From positions 56,793 through 120,792 of the forward strand of contig DIZA01000007.1 in assembly GCA_002429245.1 (NCBI GenBank): a DNA stretch of 64,000 nucleotides. Reading direction: 5' to 3'. A program made the translations under genes and the position numbers. This DNA is from Candidatus Saccharibacteria bacterium UBA6040. Lineage in GTDB: Bacteria; Patescibacteriota; Saccharimonadia; Saccharimonadales; Saccharimonadaceae. Shown here one piece after another: positions 52,157 to 60,646 of the stretch. Positions within the stretch are counted from its first letter, which is position 1. Each line of letters starts with the position of its first letter. The notes under the pieces are model-generated. The model searched no databases. It was not told where the DNA came from and worked only from the letters and a program-made list of their open reading frames with translations.

Positions 52157-53251
52157 ATGAACGTCCTGAGCGTGAACGAACCCCAAAGCATCGGGTACGA
52201 CACGCTCCAAGAGATACAGCAGTACACAACAGGTGAGATATTGGATGCGGAAAAGATTGACCCCTATGTTATCGATCCTTCACATCTTAAGTATTTAGAA
52301 AATGATTGGTATCATCACTATTTAAAAATGCATAAAGTCACACTTGGCCAGTCAGGATATGAGGAATTGTATGAGATTGGAGAGGCGTTAGAGGGTGCGT
52401 ATATGCCAAGGTATATCGATGCCGCCGCCTGGTCTTTTGCGGAGGTAAGTATTTTTGATAGAACGCGAACGCAGGAAGAGCGACGAGCTCTTCTAGTCAG
52501 GGCTGAAGATCTTTGGGTAACGGCGTTAGAGCGTGAGGTTCAACTTGAAACCACCGAATATAGCGCTGTTTTTGATGAAGTCGATACGCCATACAGAATT
52601 GCGACGGCGATTGCATTTACCCCACTTATTGGAGCACTCATTAATGGAGATATTGCGAGTGAAGTAAGAGAGAAGGTACTTGCGGATGTTGCGGCAATTG
52701 CGCAAAATGCTGCAAATGATATGACAAGAGCAGTCGATAATGGCTTTAGATCACAGATCAGTGCATATTCAGGACTATTACATGAGTCAAATGCACTCTC
52801 TGCGCTTTTATATAACGATGACCCACGATATGTGCCGCTTCCAGCAACTGCAAGAGCGGATAGCGGGTATTATCACCGTGGTCAAACACATGATATCTCG
52901 ATCATTAACCAACACTGGGGAACGGTCAAGAAAGTTCTGCCGGTGGAGATTAAGGCGAGTCCTTCTCGAAGGGATAAAAAACGATACAAAGCACTGGTCA
53001 TTAGAGGTAAGATGCATTTAACTCCCGATGGAGTTGATCCTCGAAAGACAACGCAGGCATTTTATAACTATTCACAGGGGACCGCCGACCTTAGTGAGGT
53101 CTTGGTCGTTGAAAGATTATCGCATGACGTGCGTACGATGCTCAGTTTATATCAAAAAGGTGGAACACCCGAAGGTGTGGCGACAGGTGGGCTGACGAGA
53201 TTTTATGACACAAAAACAGTTGCAAGTGTGTATCCGGGGCTTGCGATATGA
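52157..53251 (+). CDS. unknown protein between rpsG and fusA
   Basis: A 364-residue soluble protein not recognised. The C-terminal half has the segment HDISIINQHWG ... VLPVEIKASPSRR, in which a D, then E-x-K, recalls PD-(D/E)xK nucleases; this is weak and only a hint. TTTACA-N18-TATAAC (52076-52105) is a plausible promoter and GGGGA precedes the ATG. AT-rich codon use differs from the highly expressed neighbours. It lies 9 bases before the next unknown gene, probably in one operon. Confidence 0.65.
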   Translation: MNVLSVNEPQSIGYDTLQEIQQYTTGEILDAEKIDPYVIDPSHLKYLENDWYHHYLKMHKVTLGQSGYEELYEIGEALEGAYMPRYIDAAAWSFAEVSIFDRTRTQEERRALLVRAEDLWVTALEREVQLETTEYSAVFDEVDTPYRIATAIAFTPLIGALINGDIASEVREKVLADVAAIAQNAANDMTRAVDNGFRSQISAYSGLLHESNALSALLYNDDPRYVPLPATARADSGYYHRGQTHDISIINQHWGTVKKVLPVEIKASPSRRDKKRYKALVIRGKMHLTPDGVDPRKTTQAFYNYSQGTADLSEVLVVERLSHDVRTMLSLYQKGGTPEGVATGGLTRFYDTKTVASVYPGLAI

Positions 53252-53260
53252 GGATAGTAT

Positions 53261-53926
53261 ATGTCTGAGCTCCGAATGCTCTCGGTTCCAAAAGAAGGTG
53301 ATTACCTAGCGGCAACCTTGGCATTAGCGAGCGAAGCGGAACAGTTTGGCGGTATGAAAGGATACCTCAGAGATTATGAATTTCGAGGGTCTGGTGACCA
53401 TTCTCAAAAGATACAGAATCATATTAGATTGGCGGGCGAAATAGCACTTCGGATTGAACCAAAGAATAGTAGCGGTATTGTGACAGATCGTATGTTTATG
53501 GCCATTACACATGCATTCAAACGAGGGCTTATCACCGGAACAAAAATAACGGATAGAGTTCACGACGGACTATTGCCCGACGGATATGTCCTCCAACGGC
53601 TGGATAGCGGAACCCCTAAGGAGGTTGTTGCTGAGGATGAAGATAATCCCGTCGAGTTTACTGATGGAAACGGCATGATCGAGTGGGGTGCGATCGGGCT
53701 CGAGATCATGGGCGATGATGCAAAATCATTCGTGCACGACATGTCGAGTGTCGTCTATGAACGGCCAGAACACGGCGCACTGTATAAAATGGGTATAGGC
53801 GCTGCTGTTTTCTCTGCATATTGCCTAATTATTGATGAAAATGTGACATCTGCGAACCAGTACTTCAAACAAGCGGATCCTTCCCAAGAATTAAAGGAAT
53901 TAATTGACTCGACCACTGGTGAATAA
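53261..53926 (+). CDS. unknown protein, partner of the 52157 gene
   Basis: A 221-residue soluble, mostly helical, acidic protein with no motif I recognise. It follows the 52157 gene by 9 bases and so is likely co-transcribed. The pair sits where fusA usually follows rpsG. Codon use is again ordinary rather than highly biased. TATAAT for fusA begins 14 bases after its stop. Confidence 0.65.
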   Translation: MSELRMLSVPKEGDYLAATLALASEAEQFGGMKGYLRDYEFRGSGDHSQKIQNHIRLAGEIALRIEPKNSSGIVTDRMFMAITHAFKRGLITGTKITDRVHDGLLPDGYVLQRLDSGTPKEVVAEDEDNPVEFTDGNGMIEWGAIGLEIMGDDAKSFVHDMSSVVYERPEHGALYKMGIGAAVFSAYCLIIDENVTSANQYFKQADPSQELKELIDSTTGE

Positions 53927-53939
53927 TAAATAAATCTGC

Positions 53940-53945
53940 TATAAT
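53940..53945 (+). promoter_or_regulatory. fusA -10 box and leader
   Basis: TATAAT at 53940-53945 without a clear -35. The ~65-base leader contains an ATTTTTT/AAAAAAT hairpin and a repeated GATCATTTA. Confidence 0.5.
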
Positions 53946-54015
53946 AGGTCTAAAGCGCTATTTTTTATGGCAAAAAATAATTCAGATCATTTAATAGAGA
54001 AAGAGATCATTTACT

Positions 54016-56115
54016 ATGGCCCAGAAAACTGTCCCACTTGAGAACTTCCGCAATGTCGGTATTATTGCCCACATTGATGCAGGTAAAACTACAACGACCG
54101 AAGGTATCTTGTACCGAACGGGTATTAACCACAAGATTGGTGTTGTTAAGGGTACCGGAGCTGAAGATGGTACGACAACTGACTGGATGGCTCAAGAGAA
54201 AGAACGCGGCATTACCATTACCTCTGCCGCAGTTACTGCACAGTGGAAGGGTCACACGATCAACATCATCGACACCCCTGGGCACATCGACTTTACCGTT
54301 GAGGTAGAACGTTCACTTCGTGTCCTTGACGGTGCCGTGACTATCTTCGACGGTAAGATGGGTGTTGAAGCTCAGTCCGAAACTGTCTGGCGCCAGGCGA
54401 ACAAATACGGCGTGCCTCGTATCTGTTTCATTAACAAGATCAACCAAATCGGTGGAGACTTCTACAAATCTCTCGACTCTATTCACCTTCGTCTCTCAAA
54501 GCACGCATTGCCCGTTCACCTTCCTATCGGCTTTGAAAAAGAGATCAATGGTGTTGTTGACCTTATCGACATGAAGTCATATACATATGGCGACTACACT
54601 GACCACGAACTGGTTGTTGGTGAAATTCCTGCTGATATGCTTGAAAAGGCAAAGAACGCTCGTAGCCTCCTCGTTGAAGCGGCTGTAGAAGCTGAAGATG
54701 AACTATTCGAACGTTTCCTTAACGAAGGTGAAGAATCAATTACGGTAGAAGAGCTCAAGCGTGCACTCCGTAAGCGTGTGCTTGCTGGTGACTTCTTCCT
54801 CGTTACCGGTGGTGATGGTCGTGGTGTGATTGTCGAAAAGGTCCTTGACCTCATTAACGACTACCTCCCATCTCCACTTGATAAGGGTGCGACACAAGCA
54901 ACTAACCCTAAGACTGGTGACATTGTTGAACGCCAGCCGTCTAACGACGCACCGCTTTCTGCACTTGCTTTCAAGATTGCAACTGACCCATTTGTTGGTC
55001 GTTTGATCTTTGTCCGTGTTTACAGTGGTAAATTAACTGCTGGTAGCTATGTCCTTAACACCACAACTGGCGACAAAGAGCGTATCGGCCGTGTCGTTCG
55101 TATGCACGCCGACAAGCGTGAAGACATCGATATGATTGGTGCTGGTGACATCGCTGCAGTTGTTGGACTAAAGGGTACATTTACAGGGCACACACTTGCT
55201 GATCCTGCTAACCCAGTGCTACTTGAATCAATCGAATTCCCAGAACCACCTGTTTCGATTGCCGTTGAGCCAAAGACAAAGGCTGACCAAGAAAAAATGG
55301 GTATTGCACTGCAACGTCTTGCTGAAGAAGACCCAACTTTCCGTATTCACACTGATGACGAAACTGGCCAGACAATTATGTCAGGAATGGGTGAACTTCA
55401 CCTTGAAATCCTAGTTGACCGTATGAAGCGTGAATTTAACGTTGAAGCTAACGTTGGTGAACCTCAAGTTGCCTTCCGCGAAGCGATTCGTGGTACTGCT
55501 GAAGCGCAAGGTAAGCATGCCAAGCAATCTGGTGGACGTGGTCAGTACGGTGACGTCTGGGTTCGTTTCGAGCCGACAGAATCTGGTGTTGGCTTTGAAT
55601 TCGTTGATGCCATTAAGGGTGGTGTTGTTCCGAAAGAATACATCAAACCTGTTGAAAAGGGTATCCGCGATACTTTGACGAGCGGTGTCCTTGCTGGCTA
55701 CCCAATGATCGGCGTGAAAGCCACTCTTTACGATGGTAGTTACCACGACGTGGACTCAAGCGAACTTGCCTTTAACCTTGCCGGTGTCATAGCCGTTAAA
55801 GAAGGTATTCCTAAGGCTCGTCCAGTTATCCTTGAGCCTGTCATGAAAGTTGAAGTCTCAACTCCTGAAGAGTTCATGGGTGACATCATCGGTGACCTTA
55901 ACGGTCGTCGTGGCCGTATCGATGCAATGGAAGACATTCCAGGCGGAGCAAAGCTCATTCGTGCTTTCGTTCCTCTCTCGAACCTCTTTGGGTACACGAA
56001 TGATATTCGTTCAATGAGTACAGGACGTGCAGCTTCAACGATGGAGGTGGCTCAGTACGAGGAAGTACCGCCAAACGTTCAGGCAGAGATTATTGCCAAA
56101 CGAGCAAGCAAGTAA
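54016..56115 (+). CDS. fusA: elongation factor G
   Basis: A 699-residue translocase GTPase of full length. The G1 motif AHIDAGKT is at 18-25, with switch II DTPGHIDFT and NKINQIG following. Domains II-V are present, including the domain IV tip with SGGRGQYGDVWVRFEP. It has its own promoter, and the terminator at 56125-56155 follows, so neither rpsLG nor tuf shares its message. Confidence 0.98.
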   Translation: MAQKTVPLENFRNVGIIAHIDAGKTTTTEGILYRTGINHKIGVVKGTGAEDGTTTDWMAQEKERGITITSAAVTAQWKGHTINIIDTPGHIDFTVEVERSLRVLDGAVTIFDGKMGVEAQSETVWRQANKYGVPRICFINKINQIGGDFYKSLDSIHLRLSKHALPVHLPIGFEKEINGVVDLIDMKSYTYGDYTDHELVVGEIPADMLEKAKNARSLLVEAAVEAEDELFERFLNEGEESITVEELKRALRKRVLAGDFFLVTGGDGRGVIVEKVLDLINDYLPSPLDKGATQATNPKTGDIVERQPSNDAPLSALAFKIATDPFVGRLIFVRVYSGKLTAGSYVLNTTTGDKERIGRVVRMHADKREDIDMIGAGDIAAVVGLKGTFTGHTLADPANPVLLESIEFPEPPVSIAVEPKTKADQEKMGIALQRLAEEDPTFRIHTDDETGQTIMSGMGELHLEILVDRMKREFNVEANVGEPQVAFREAIRGTAEAQGKHAKQSGGRGQYGDVWVRFEPTESGVGFEFVDAIKGGVVPKEYIKPVEKGIRDTLTSGVLAGYPMIGVKATLYDGSYHDVDSSELAFNLAGVIAVKEGIPKARPVILEPVMKVEVSTPEEFMGDIIGDLNGRRGRIDAMEDIPGGAKLIRAFVPLSNLFGYTNDIRSMSTGRAASTMEVAQYEEVPPNVQAEIIAKRASK

Positions 56116-56124
56116 CAACTCATA

Positions 56125-56155
56125 AATAACCGTGCATCAAGCGCGGTTATTTTTT
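56125..56155 (+). terminator. fusA terminator
   Basis: AATAACCG/CGGTTATT stem and six T residues. Confidence 0.9.
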
Positions 56156-56199
56156 ATAGATTTAATCCCGTCTTTATATTTGGTCGTTAGACTAAAGAT

Positions 56200-56850
56200 A
56201 TGGAACAAGGGATTAGCTACGATAGGCCACGCGAAAAACTGCAAAAGAAGGGTGCAGCAGCACTGACGAACGCCGAATTACTGCAAATTCTGATAGGCAG
56301 TGGTACGGCGCAAGCGAATGTAACGCGAATTGCTCGTAAGGTAGTGAAGCAACTTGCAAAGCGCGGGAATTCAATTTCCTATGACACGTTGCTCGAAGTT
56401 GTGGGACTAGGCCCTGCGAGGTCTTCTCAGATTATAGCCGCTTTTGAATTATCAAGTCGATACCCGATTACCAATAAACAACTCACTATCGATACAGAGG
56501 AAAAGGCGAGAGGGCTATTTGTTGAGTTAACATTATCAACGTCACCAAAGTTGGTCTATCTGACGCTAGACGGCGCAAAGAGGTTAATTGCAAAACGGTC
56601 AGTTCGAATCAACGGTTCAACTCATCCATCGGCACTGCTACGAGGAATATTTTCAAACGTCGTCACTGATCAGGCGGCAGGAATTATGATTGCGATCGGG
56701 CATGCTGGCCATAGTCTTGACCCATCAATGTTTGAGCTCAGTCTTGCGAGGGATCTCAATGGGATGGCGCAATTATTTATTGTGACAATACACGGACTGT
56801 CTTTAATGAATAAAACAACCGATAGATCGTTACGGAGTGAATCATGGTGA
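56200..56850 (+). CDS. RadC-like JAB-domain protein with degenerate active site
   Basis: A 216-residue RadC homologue. The N-terminal UPF0758-type helix-hairpin-helix region (REKLQKKGAAALTNAELLQILIGSG, VVGLGPARSSQI) is well kept. In the C-terminal JAB/MPN domain the usual HNHPSG...PSxxD metal site reads GHAGHS ... PSMFE (167-179), so the metal ligands are at best rearranged. It is probably catalytically inactive. Its end overlaps the HEPN-like gene by 7 bases. Confidence 0.8.
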   Translation: MEQGISYDRPREKLQKKGAAALTNAELLQILIGSGTAQANVTRIARKVVKQLAKRGNSISYDTLLEVVGLGPARSSQIIAAFELSSRYPITNKQLTIDTEEKARGLFVELTLSTSPKLVYLTLDGAKRLIAKRSVRINGSTHPSALLRGIFSNVVTDQAAGIMIAIGHAGHSLDPSMFELSLARDLNGMAQLFIVTIHGLSLMNKTTDRSLRSESW

Positions 56851-57434
56851 ATGAGGACAGGGTACTGACGCGCCAATTGATGCGTACATGGTTTGAACGT
56901 GCGCAGATTGACTACAGTGATCTGTTCGTAAGGCTATATATTACTTATAACGTCTGGTTTCGCAAAGTAACTGGTTGTTCAGAGGATCACGAAGCAATAA
57001 GACGTATGACCGAACGATTTGTAATCTGGGATGACTATCTTCATGGACATACTCTGAGTGAGCTTGTTCCTGTTGTTGGGCAAATAGCGCGCTCAAGTGA
57101 TTTAGTGGACGATGCCTACGACTGGAAGGGGCTGATCGCTTTTTGGTATCAGACCCGTTGCGATCTGTTCCACGGACTGACAATGCCTGGCAAGAAACAA
57201 CACGATGCCAACATACGGCTTGCCTACGAGTCACTCAATATCTTCATGAGTGAAATTATGCGCCGAATGCGATTTTGCTTTAGTGATGCGGATTATGCAC
57301 GATTAACCGAGGTGAAGGCGCTGTTGGGATCTGAAGATGGCCCAACGCAAACACTGAAAATAATTGAGGCTCGGTTACATCAAAAATTCATCCATTCGCC
57401 TGACCTATGGAATGTGGATATGGAAAGGGTCTGA
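56844..57434 (+). CDS. HEPN-like protein downstream of radC-like gene
   Basis: A 196-residue helical protein. The segment FWYQTRCDLFHGLTMPGKK has R105 and H110 in the R-x4-H HEPN ribonuclease pattern, followed by the long helix DANIRLAYESLNIFMSEIM usual in this fold. GGAG 6 bases before the ATG supports the start. It overlaps the RadC-like gene by 7 bases and precedes tuf. No nucleotidyltransferase (MNT) antitoxin partner is adjacent. Toxin, RNA-processing or structural roles remain open. Confidence 0.7.
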   Translation: MVNEDRVLTRQLMRTWFERAQIDYSDLFVRLYITYNVWFRKVTGCSEDHEAIRRMTERFVIWDDYLHGHTLSELVPVVGQIARSSDLVDDAYDWKGLIAFWYQTRCDLFHGLTMPGKKQHDANIRLAYESLNIFMSEIMRRMRFCFSDADYARLTEVKALLGSEDGPTQTLKIIEARLHQKFIHSPDLWNVDMERV

Positions 57435-57461
57435 AATACGTATACTAAAGTGTAATATCTA

Positions 57462-57490
57462 TTTACGTACGCTTAAAAAACCTGTATAAT
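57462..57490 (+). promoter_or_regulatory. tuf promoter
   Basis: TTTACG (57462-57467), 17-base spacer, TATAAT (57485-57490). The leader is about 60 bases with GAGGAG about 12 bases before the ATG. Confidence 0.8.
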
Positions 57491-57557
57491 TGTCCCTATA
57501 CGTCATGAGATGGCTATATTCTTATGCGAAAATAATTAAGAGGAGAATTAATTTAAA

Positions 57558-58739
57558 ATGGCAGATTTCGATCGAACCAAGCCACACGTTAACGTTGGAA
57601 CTATGGGTCACGTTGACCACGGAAAAACAACACTAACAGCTGCTATCACTACTGTACTTGCAAAGCGTCTTCCAAGCGACGTTAACAAGAAGGTTGACTA
57701 CGCACAAATCGACAACGCCCCTGAAGAGCGTGCACGTGGTATTACTATCGCGACATCTCACCAGGAATACGAATCAAAAGATCGTCACTACGCTCACGTC
57801 GACATGCCTGGACACGCTGACTATGTTAAGAACATGATCACCGGTGCTGCGCAAATCGATGGTGCAATCCTCGTGGTTGCTGCTAACGACGGTCCACTTC
57901 CTCAGACTCGTGAGCACGTGCTCCTTGCTCACCAAGTTGGTGTGCCAAAGATCCTTGTTTTCCTAAACAAGATGGACCTTGCAGACCCTGAGCTCGTTGA
58001 GCTCGTTGAAATGGACATCCGTGAACTGCTCGCTAAGAACGGTTACGACGAAGATGCTCCTATCATTAAGGGATCAGCAACAAAGGCCCTCGAAGGCGAC
58101 GAAGCTTCAGAAGACGCTATCATGGAACTTGTACAAGCTCTTGATGACTACTTCCCACAGCCAACACGCGACCTCGACAAGCCTTTCCTTATGCCAATTG
58201 AAGACGTTTTCTCAATCAAGGGACGTGGAACAGTTGCAACAGGACGTATCGAAACTGGTGTTATCAACATTAACGACCCAGTTGAAATCGTTGGTGTGAA
58301 AGCTACTCAAAACTCAGTTGTTACTGGTATTGAAGCATTCAAAAAGAACCTCGACCGTGGACAAGCTGGCGACAACGCTGGACTCCTTCTTCGTGGTATT
58401 GAGCGCGAACAAATCGAACGTGGTCAAGTTATCGTAAAGCCAGGTTCAATTACTCCTCACACTGAATTCGAAGCTGAAGTCTACATCCTCAAGAAAGAGG
58501 AAGGTGGTCGTCACACTCCATTCAGCAAGGGTTACAAACCTCAGTTCTACTTCCGTACAACTGACGTTACTGGTGAAGTTGAACTTCCAGCTGACAAGGA
58601 ACTCGTTATCCCTGGTGACACACTTACCTTCAAGGTTAAGCTTCTTGCGCCTATCGCTATGGAGCAAGGTCTTAACTTCGCAATCCGCGAAGGTGGTAAG
58701 ACTGTTGGTGCCGGTGTGGTAACCAAGATTGTTAAATAG
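57558..58739 (+). CDS. tuf: elongation factor Tu
   Basis: A 393-residue EF-Tu. G1 GHVDHGKT (17-24), the switch [19 protein letters not shown] and [10 protein letters not shown] are intact, with complete beta-barrel domains II and III. It is monocistronic, with its own promoter and a strong terminator. Codon use is strongly biased, as expected for the most abundant protein. Confidence 0.98.
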   Translation: MADFDRTKPHVNVGTMGHVDHGKTTLTAAITTVLAKRLPSDVNKKVDYAQIDNAPEERARGITIATSHQEYESKDRHYAHVDMPGHADYVKNMITGAAQIDGAILVVAANDGPLPQTREHVLLAHQVGVPKILVFLNKMDLADPELVELVEMDIRELLAKNGYDEDAPIIKGSATKALEGDEASEDAIMELVQALDDYFPQPTRDLDKPFLMPIEDVFSIKGRGTVATGRIETGVININDPVEIVGVKATQNSVVTGIEAFKKNLDRGQAGDNAGLLLRGIEREQIERGQVIVKPGSITPHTEFEAEVYILKKEEGGRHTPFSKGYKPQFYFRTTDVTGEVELPADKELVIPGDTLTFKVKLLAPIAMEQGLNFAIREGGKTVGAGVVTKIVK

Positions 58740-58755
58740 TTACACCTCGTAATTT

Positions 58756-58785
58756 AAAAAACCTCCGAGAAATCGGAGGTTTTTT
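58756..58785. terminator. tuf terminator
   Basis: AAAAAACCTCCGA/TCGGAGGTTTTTT, a perfect 13-bp stem with a 4-base loop. It also faces the minus-strand gene ending at 58799. Confidence 0.97.
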
Positions 58786-58798
58786 AATTGGGTGACTA

Positions 58799-59245
58799 TT
58801 AGTTTTCTTTTTCGCTGACGCCGAGCCATACCCCAGATGTCATTTCGTCAATGCTACGAATGAAGTGAACTTGAGGCTGAAAGTTAGTTCGTACAACACT
58901 GTTCCAATAAGGGAGCGCTTCTAAAGTAAGTACACTTCCGTGTGTAAAATGTCGGCTGCGACTTATAAGTGCGTGTCTGTTTAACGCCATGTACGGTTGT
59001 TCTTCCAGAGCCATTCGGGCAATAAGAATAACCGGTCGCAGAAAACGGGTTGCTGTAGGACGGTATTCACGGTCAAAGATAGTTTCTTCAGCCATCTTTT
59101 CACGCAAGTCTTCATCAATAAGCTCTACTATCTCACCAAGAGCATCGGGTGAATAATCGACAGTCTCAAGAGAACTTCCGTTAATTTCAAGAATATTACG
59201 AAGTCGAAAGCTGATTTGTGGCTCGGGGAGCATGCCGTTGTTCAT
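58799..59245 (-). CDS. unknown small protein on the minus strand
   Basis: A 148-residue soluble protein without recognised motifs (starts MNNGMLPEPQISFRL). A TATACT (minus, 59257-59252) directly abuts an ATG at 59251, which is therefore too close. The next in-frame ATG at 59245 lies 6 bases past the box, the usual leaderless spacing, so I place the start there. It converges on tuf and ends at the shared terminator. Confidence 0.65.
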   Translation of the reverse strand: MNNGMLPEPQISFRLRNILEINGSSLETVDYSPDALGEIVELIDEDLREKMAEETIFDREYRPTATRFLRPVILIARMALEEQPYMALNRHALISRSRHFTHGSVLTLEALPYWNSVVRTNFQPQVHFIRSIDEMTSGVWLGVSEKEN

Positions 59246-59290
59246 ATCCATAGTATATACATAAATTAATTACTTACTTTAAATGCGAAA

Positions 59291-59348
59291 CCCCGCCGAC
59301 TCCCGGAGGGAGCCGGGTAGGGCTCCGCATCAACGGGAGGCGACGGGG
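59291..59348 (-). terminator. large GC-rich hairpin ending the 59330 gene
   Basis: A 15-position stem (59291-59305 with 59334-59348, one mismatch) encloses a GGAGCC/GGCTCC inner stem. On the minus strand the left arm includes the last codons and stop of the gene, and GGGGTTT follows. Confidence 0.85.
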
Positions 59349-59752
59349 AATTTGATGGCGATTTCGAAACGGTAGCCACCATTTTGTCCGTAGGCCTCGT
59401 ACTTGGTGAGTACAAGGCCGCTGTCCTCGAGGAGTTGTGAGCTGAGGTAGTCGACGACTTGCTCCTGCTGGGATGCAGTGAGAATGTCGAACCACATACC
59501 CGGAATCATGAATTGACCCAAGGGGTTATTCTCCACGACCTCCGGAAGATCGAAGATGAGATAGTCCAGGACTGTCTCGATCTCGGATCGGCTGAGCTTG
59601 TCGAGCACGTCTTCCAATCGGAAGGTCGGGATAGGTATTACCGGCTCGATGTAGTTCGCCATTTCACGTCTTACTGTCTCCAGCCGATCCTTTGCTTGTG
59701 ACACTCTTTCGTAAGCGCTCATGTTCGAGCTCATAAATCTCATTTCTCTCAT
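59330..59752 (-). CDS. unknown small protein, GC-rich solo gene
   Basis: A 140-residue protein with a helical N-terminal part (YERVSQAKDRLETVRREMANYIE) and no recognised motif. A consensus-like promoter TTGACA-N17-TATAGT (minus, 59802-59774) gives a start point near 59767, so the first ATG at 59752 is the likely start. ATGs at 59743, 59734 and 59722 are alternatives. The gene is visibly more GC-rich than its surroundings and ends in a large hairpin. It shares this style with the genes at 13385 and 50242. Confidence 0.65.
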   Translation of the reverse strand: MREMRFMSSNMSAYERVSQAKDRLETVRREMANYIEPVIPIPTFRLEDVLDKLSRSEIETVLDYLIFDLPEVVENNPLGQFMIPGMWFDILTASQQEQVVDYLSSQLLEDSGLVLTKYEAYGQNGGYRFEIAIKFPVASR

Positions 59753-59773
59753 GTACGAATAGGACAGTGGTCT

Positions 59774-59802
59774 ACTATAGCGTTTTAAAGCGCATATGTC
59801 AA
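59774..59802 (-). promoter_or_regulatory. strong promoter of the 59330 gene
   Basis: TTGACA at 59802-59797, 17-base spacer, TATAGT at 59779-59774 (minus strand). Confidence 0.85.
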
Positions 59803-59813
59803 TCCGTACGGCA

Positions 59814-59842
59814 TTTACATCTGTTATAAAAACTGTTACAGT
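59814..59842 (+). promoter_or_regulatory. rpsJ promoter with palindrome at the -10
   Basis: TTTACA (59814-59819), 17-base spacer, TACAGT (59837-59842). The -10 lies within an 11-bp palindrome, GTTAC-A-GTAAC (59835-59845), a possible operator. It is divergent from the promoter at 59774-59802. Confidence 0.5.
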
Positions 59843-59940
59843 AACGGAGTATATTAATCCGTATTGAGAACTCGGCCAGACGTAATAAAAGCGATTCGAG
59901 CAGAGGTTACAATACACCAACAAAGAAAGGTTTCTTCCAC

Positions 59941-60267
59941 ATGGCAGAAGCAGCAAAAGACCAAGGCCTACGTATTCGTATTCGCCTGAAGGCATATGAC
60001 CACAAAGTCATCGATCAATCAGCAAAGCAAATCATTGACACAGCTATCCGTAGCGGTGCAAATATTGCAGGACCAGTACCACTTCCTACGCGTCGTAGTA
60101 CTTTCACTGTCGTGAAAAGCCCACACGTCTACAAAAAAGGTGGTGAAGCTTTTGAAATGCGTATTCACAAACGTCTTATCGACATTACGAACGCAACTCC
60201 AAAGACTATTGATAGCCTTCAAAACCTCAGCCTTCCAGCTGGTGTTGACGCCGAAATTCGTATGTAA
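59941..60267 (+). CDS. rpsJ: 30S ribosomal protein uS10
   Basis: A 108-residue uS10 (also NusE). [22 protein letters not shown] and [20 protein letters not shown] are diagnostic. It is followed by a terminator and by two opposite-strand genes, so it is cut off from rplC, which normally comes next in the S10 operon. An ~90-base leader precedes it. Confidence 0.97.
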   Translation: MAEAAKDQGLRIRIRLKAYDHKVIDQSAKQIIDTAIRSGANIAGPVPLPTRRSTFTVVKSPHVYKKGGEAFEMRIHKRLIDITNATPKTIDSLQNLSLPAGVDAEIRM

Positions 60268-60279
60268 TCGACGCGCAAT

Positions 60280-60313
60280 AAAAAATAGCTCTCAGAAACG
60301 AGGGCTATTTTTT
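60280..60313 (+). terminator. rpsJ terminator
   Basis: AAAAAATAGCTCTC pairs with GAGGGCTATTTTTT (one G-U) around a 6-base loop. Confidence 0.93.
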
Positions 60314-60325
60314 ATTGGAAAAGAA

Positions 60326-60577
60326 TTAATTATTGAGTAGCGCGTTTGTGAGATTAGAGATATCTAACTGCACTTTAAGTATCCAAAGTTGCGTAATGAC
60401 GATGAAGATTAATAAGATTGACCAATAAACAGTTTGTTTTGTGATGCGGAACGTCGTGAATGGCTTATCGTCTTTGTACAGTTTGAATGACTTCATCTGT
60501 GATGGCTTCTTTGAAGGAGCGCGTTTACGTGTCGTTTTCTTTACAGGTTTCTTTGCTGTTGTCTTCTTGGTGACCAT
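60326..60577 (-). CDS. small Lys-rich membrane protein
   Basis: An 83-residue protein with a very basic, histone-like N-terminus (MVTKKTTAKKPVKKTTRKR) and one membrane helix near the C-terminus (~residues 51-68). AAGGA 6 bases before the ATG supports the start. The basic tail could bind nucleic acid or the membrane surface. No family recognised; such proteins are frequent in CPR genomes. Confidence 0.65.
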   Translation of the reverse strand: MVTKKTTAKKPVKKTTRKRAPSKKPSQMKSFKLYKDDKPFTTFRITKQTVYWSILLIFIVITQLWILKVQLDISNLTNALLNN

Positions 60578-60646
60578 ACAGTTCCTTATATAGTTATGAA
60601 CCTAGTGATAATAGTATTGCGCATTACTTCTTTAAGCACAAGCTCG

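Noticed and set aside
53968..54040. 24-codon frame starting MAKNNSDH that overlaps the fusA start out of frame
   Set aside because: No ribosome-binding site, not at leaderless spacing from the -10 box, and it runs into fusA; probably chance in an AT-rich leader.
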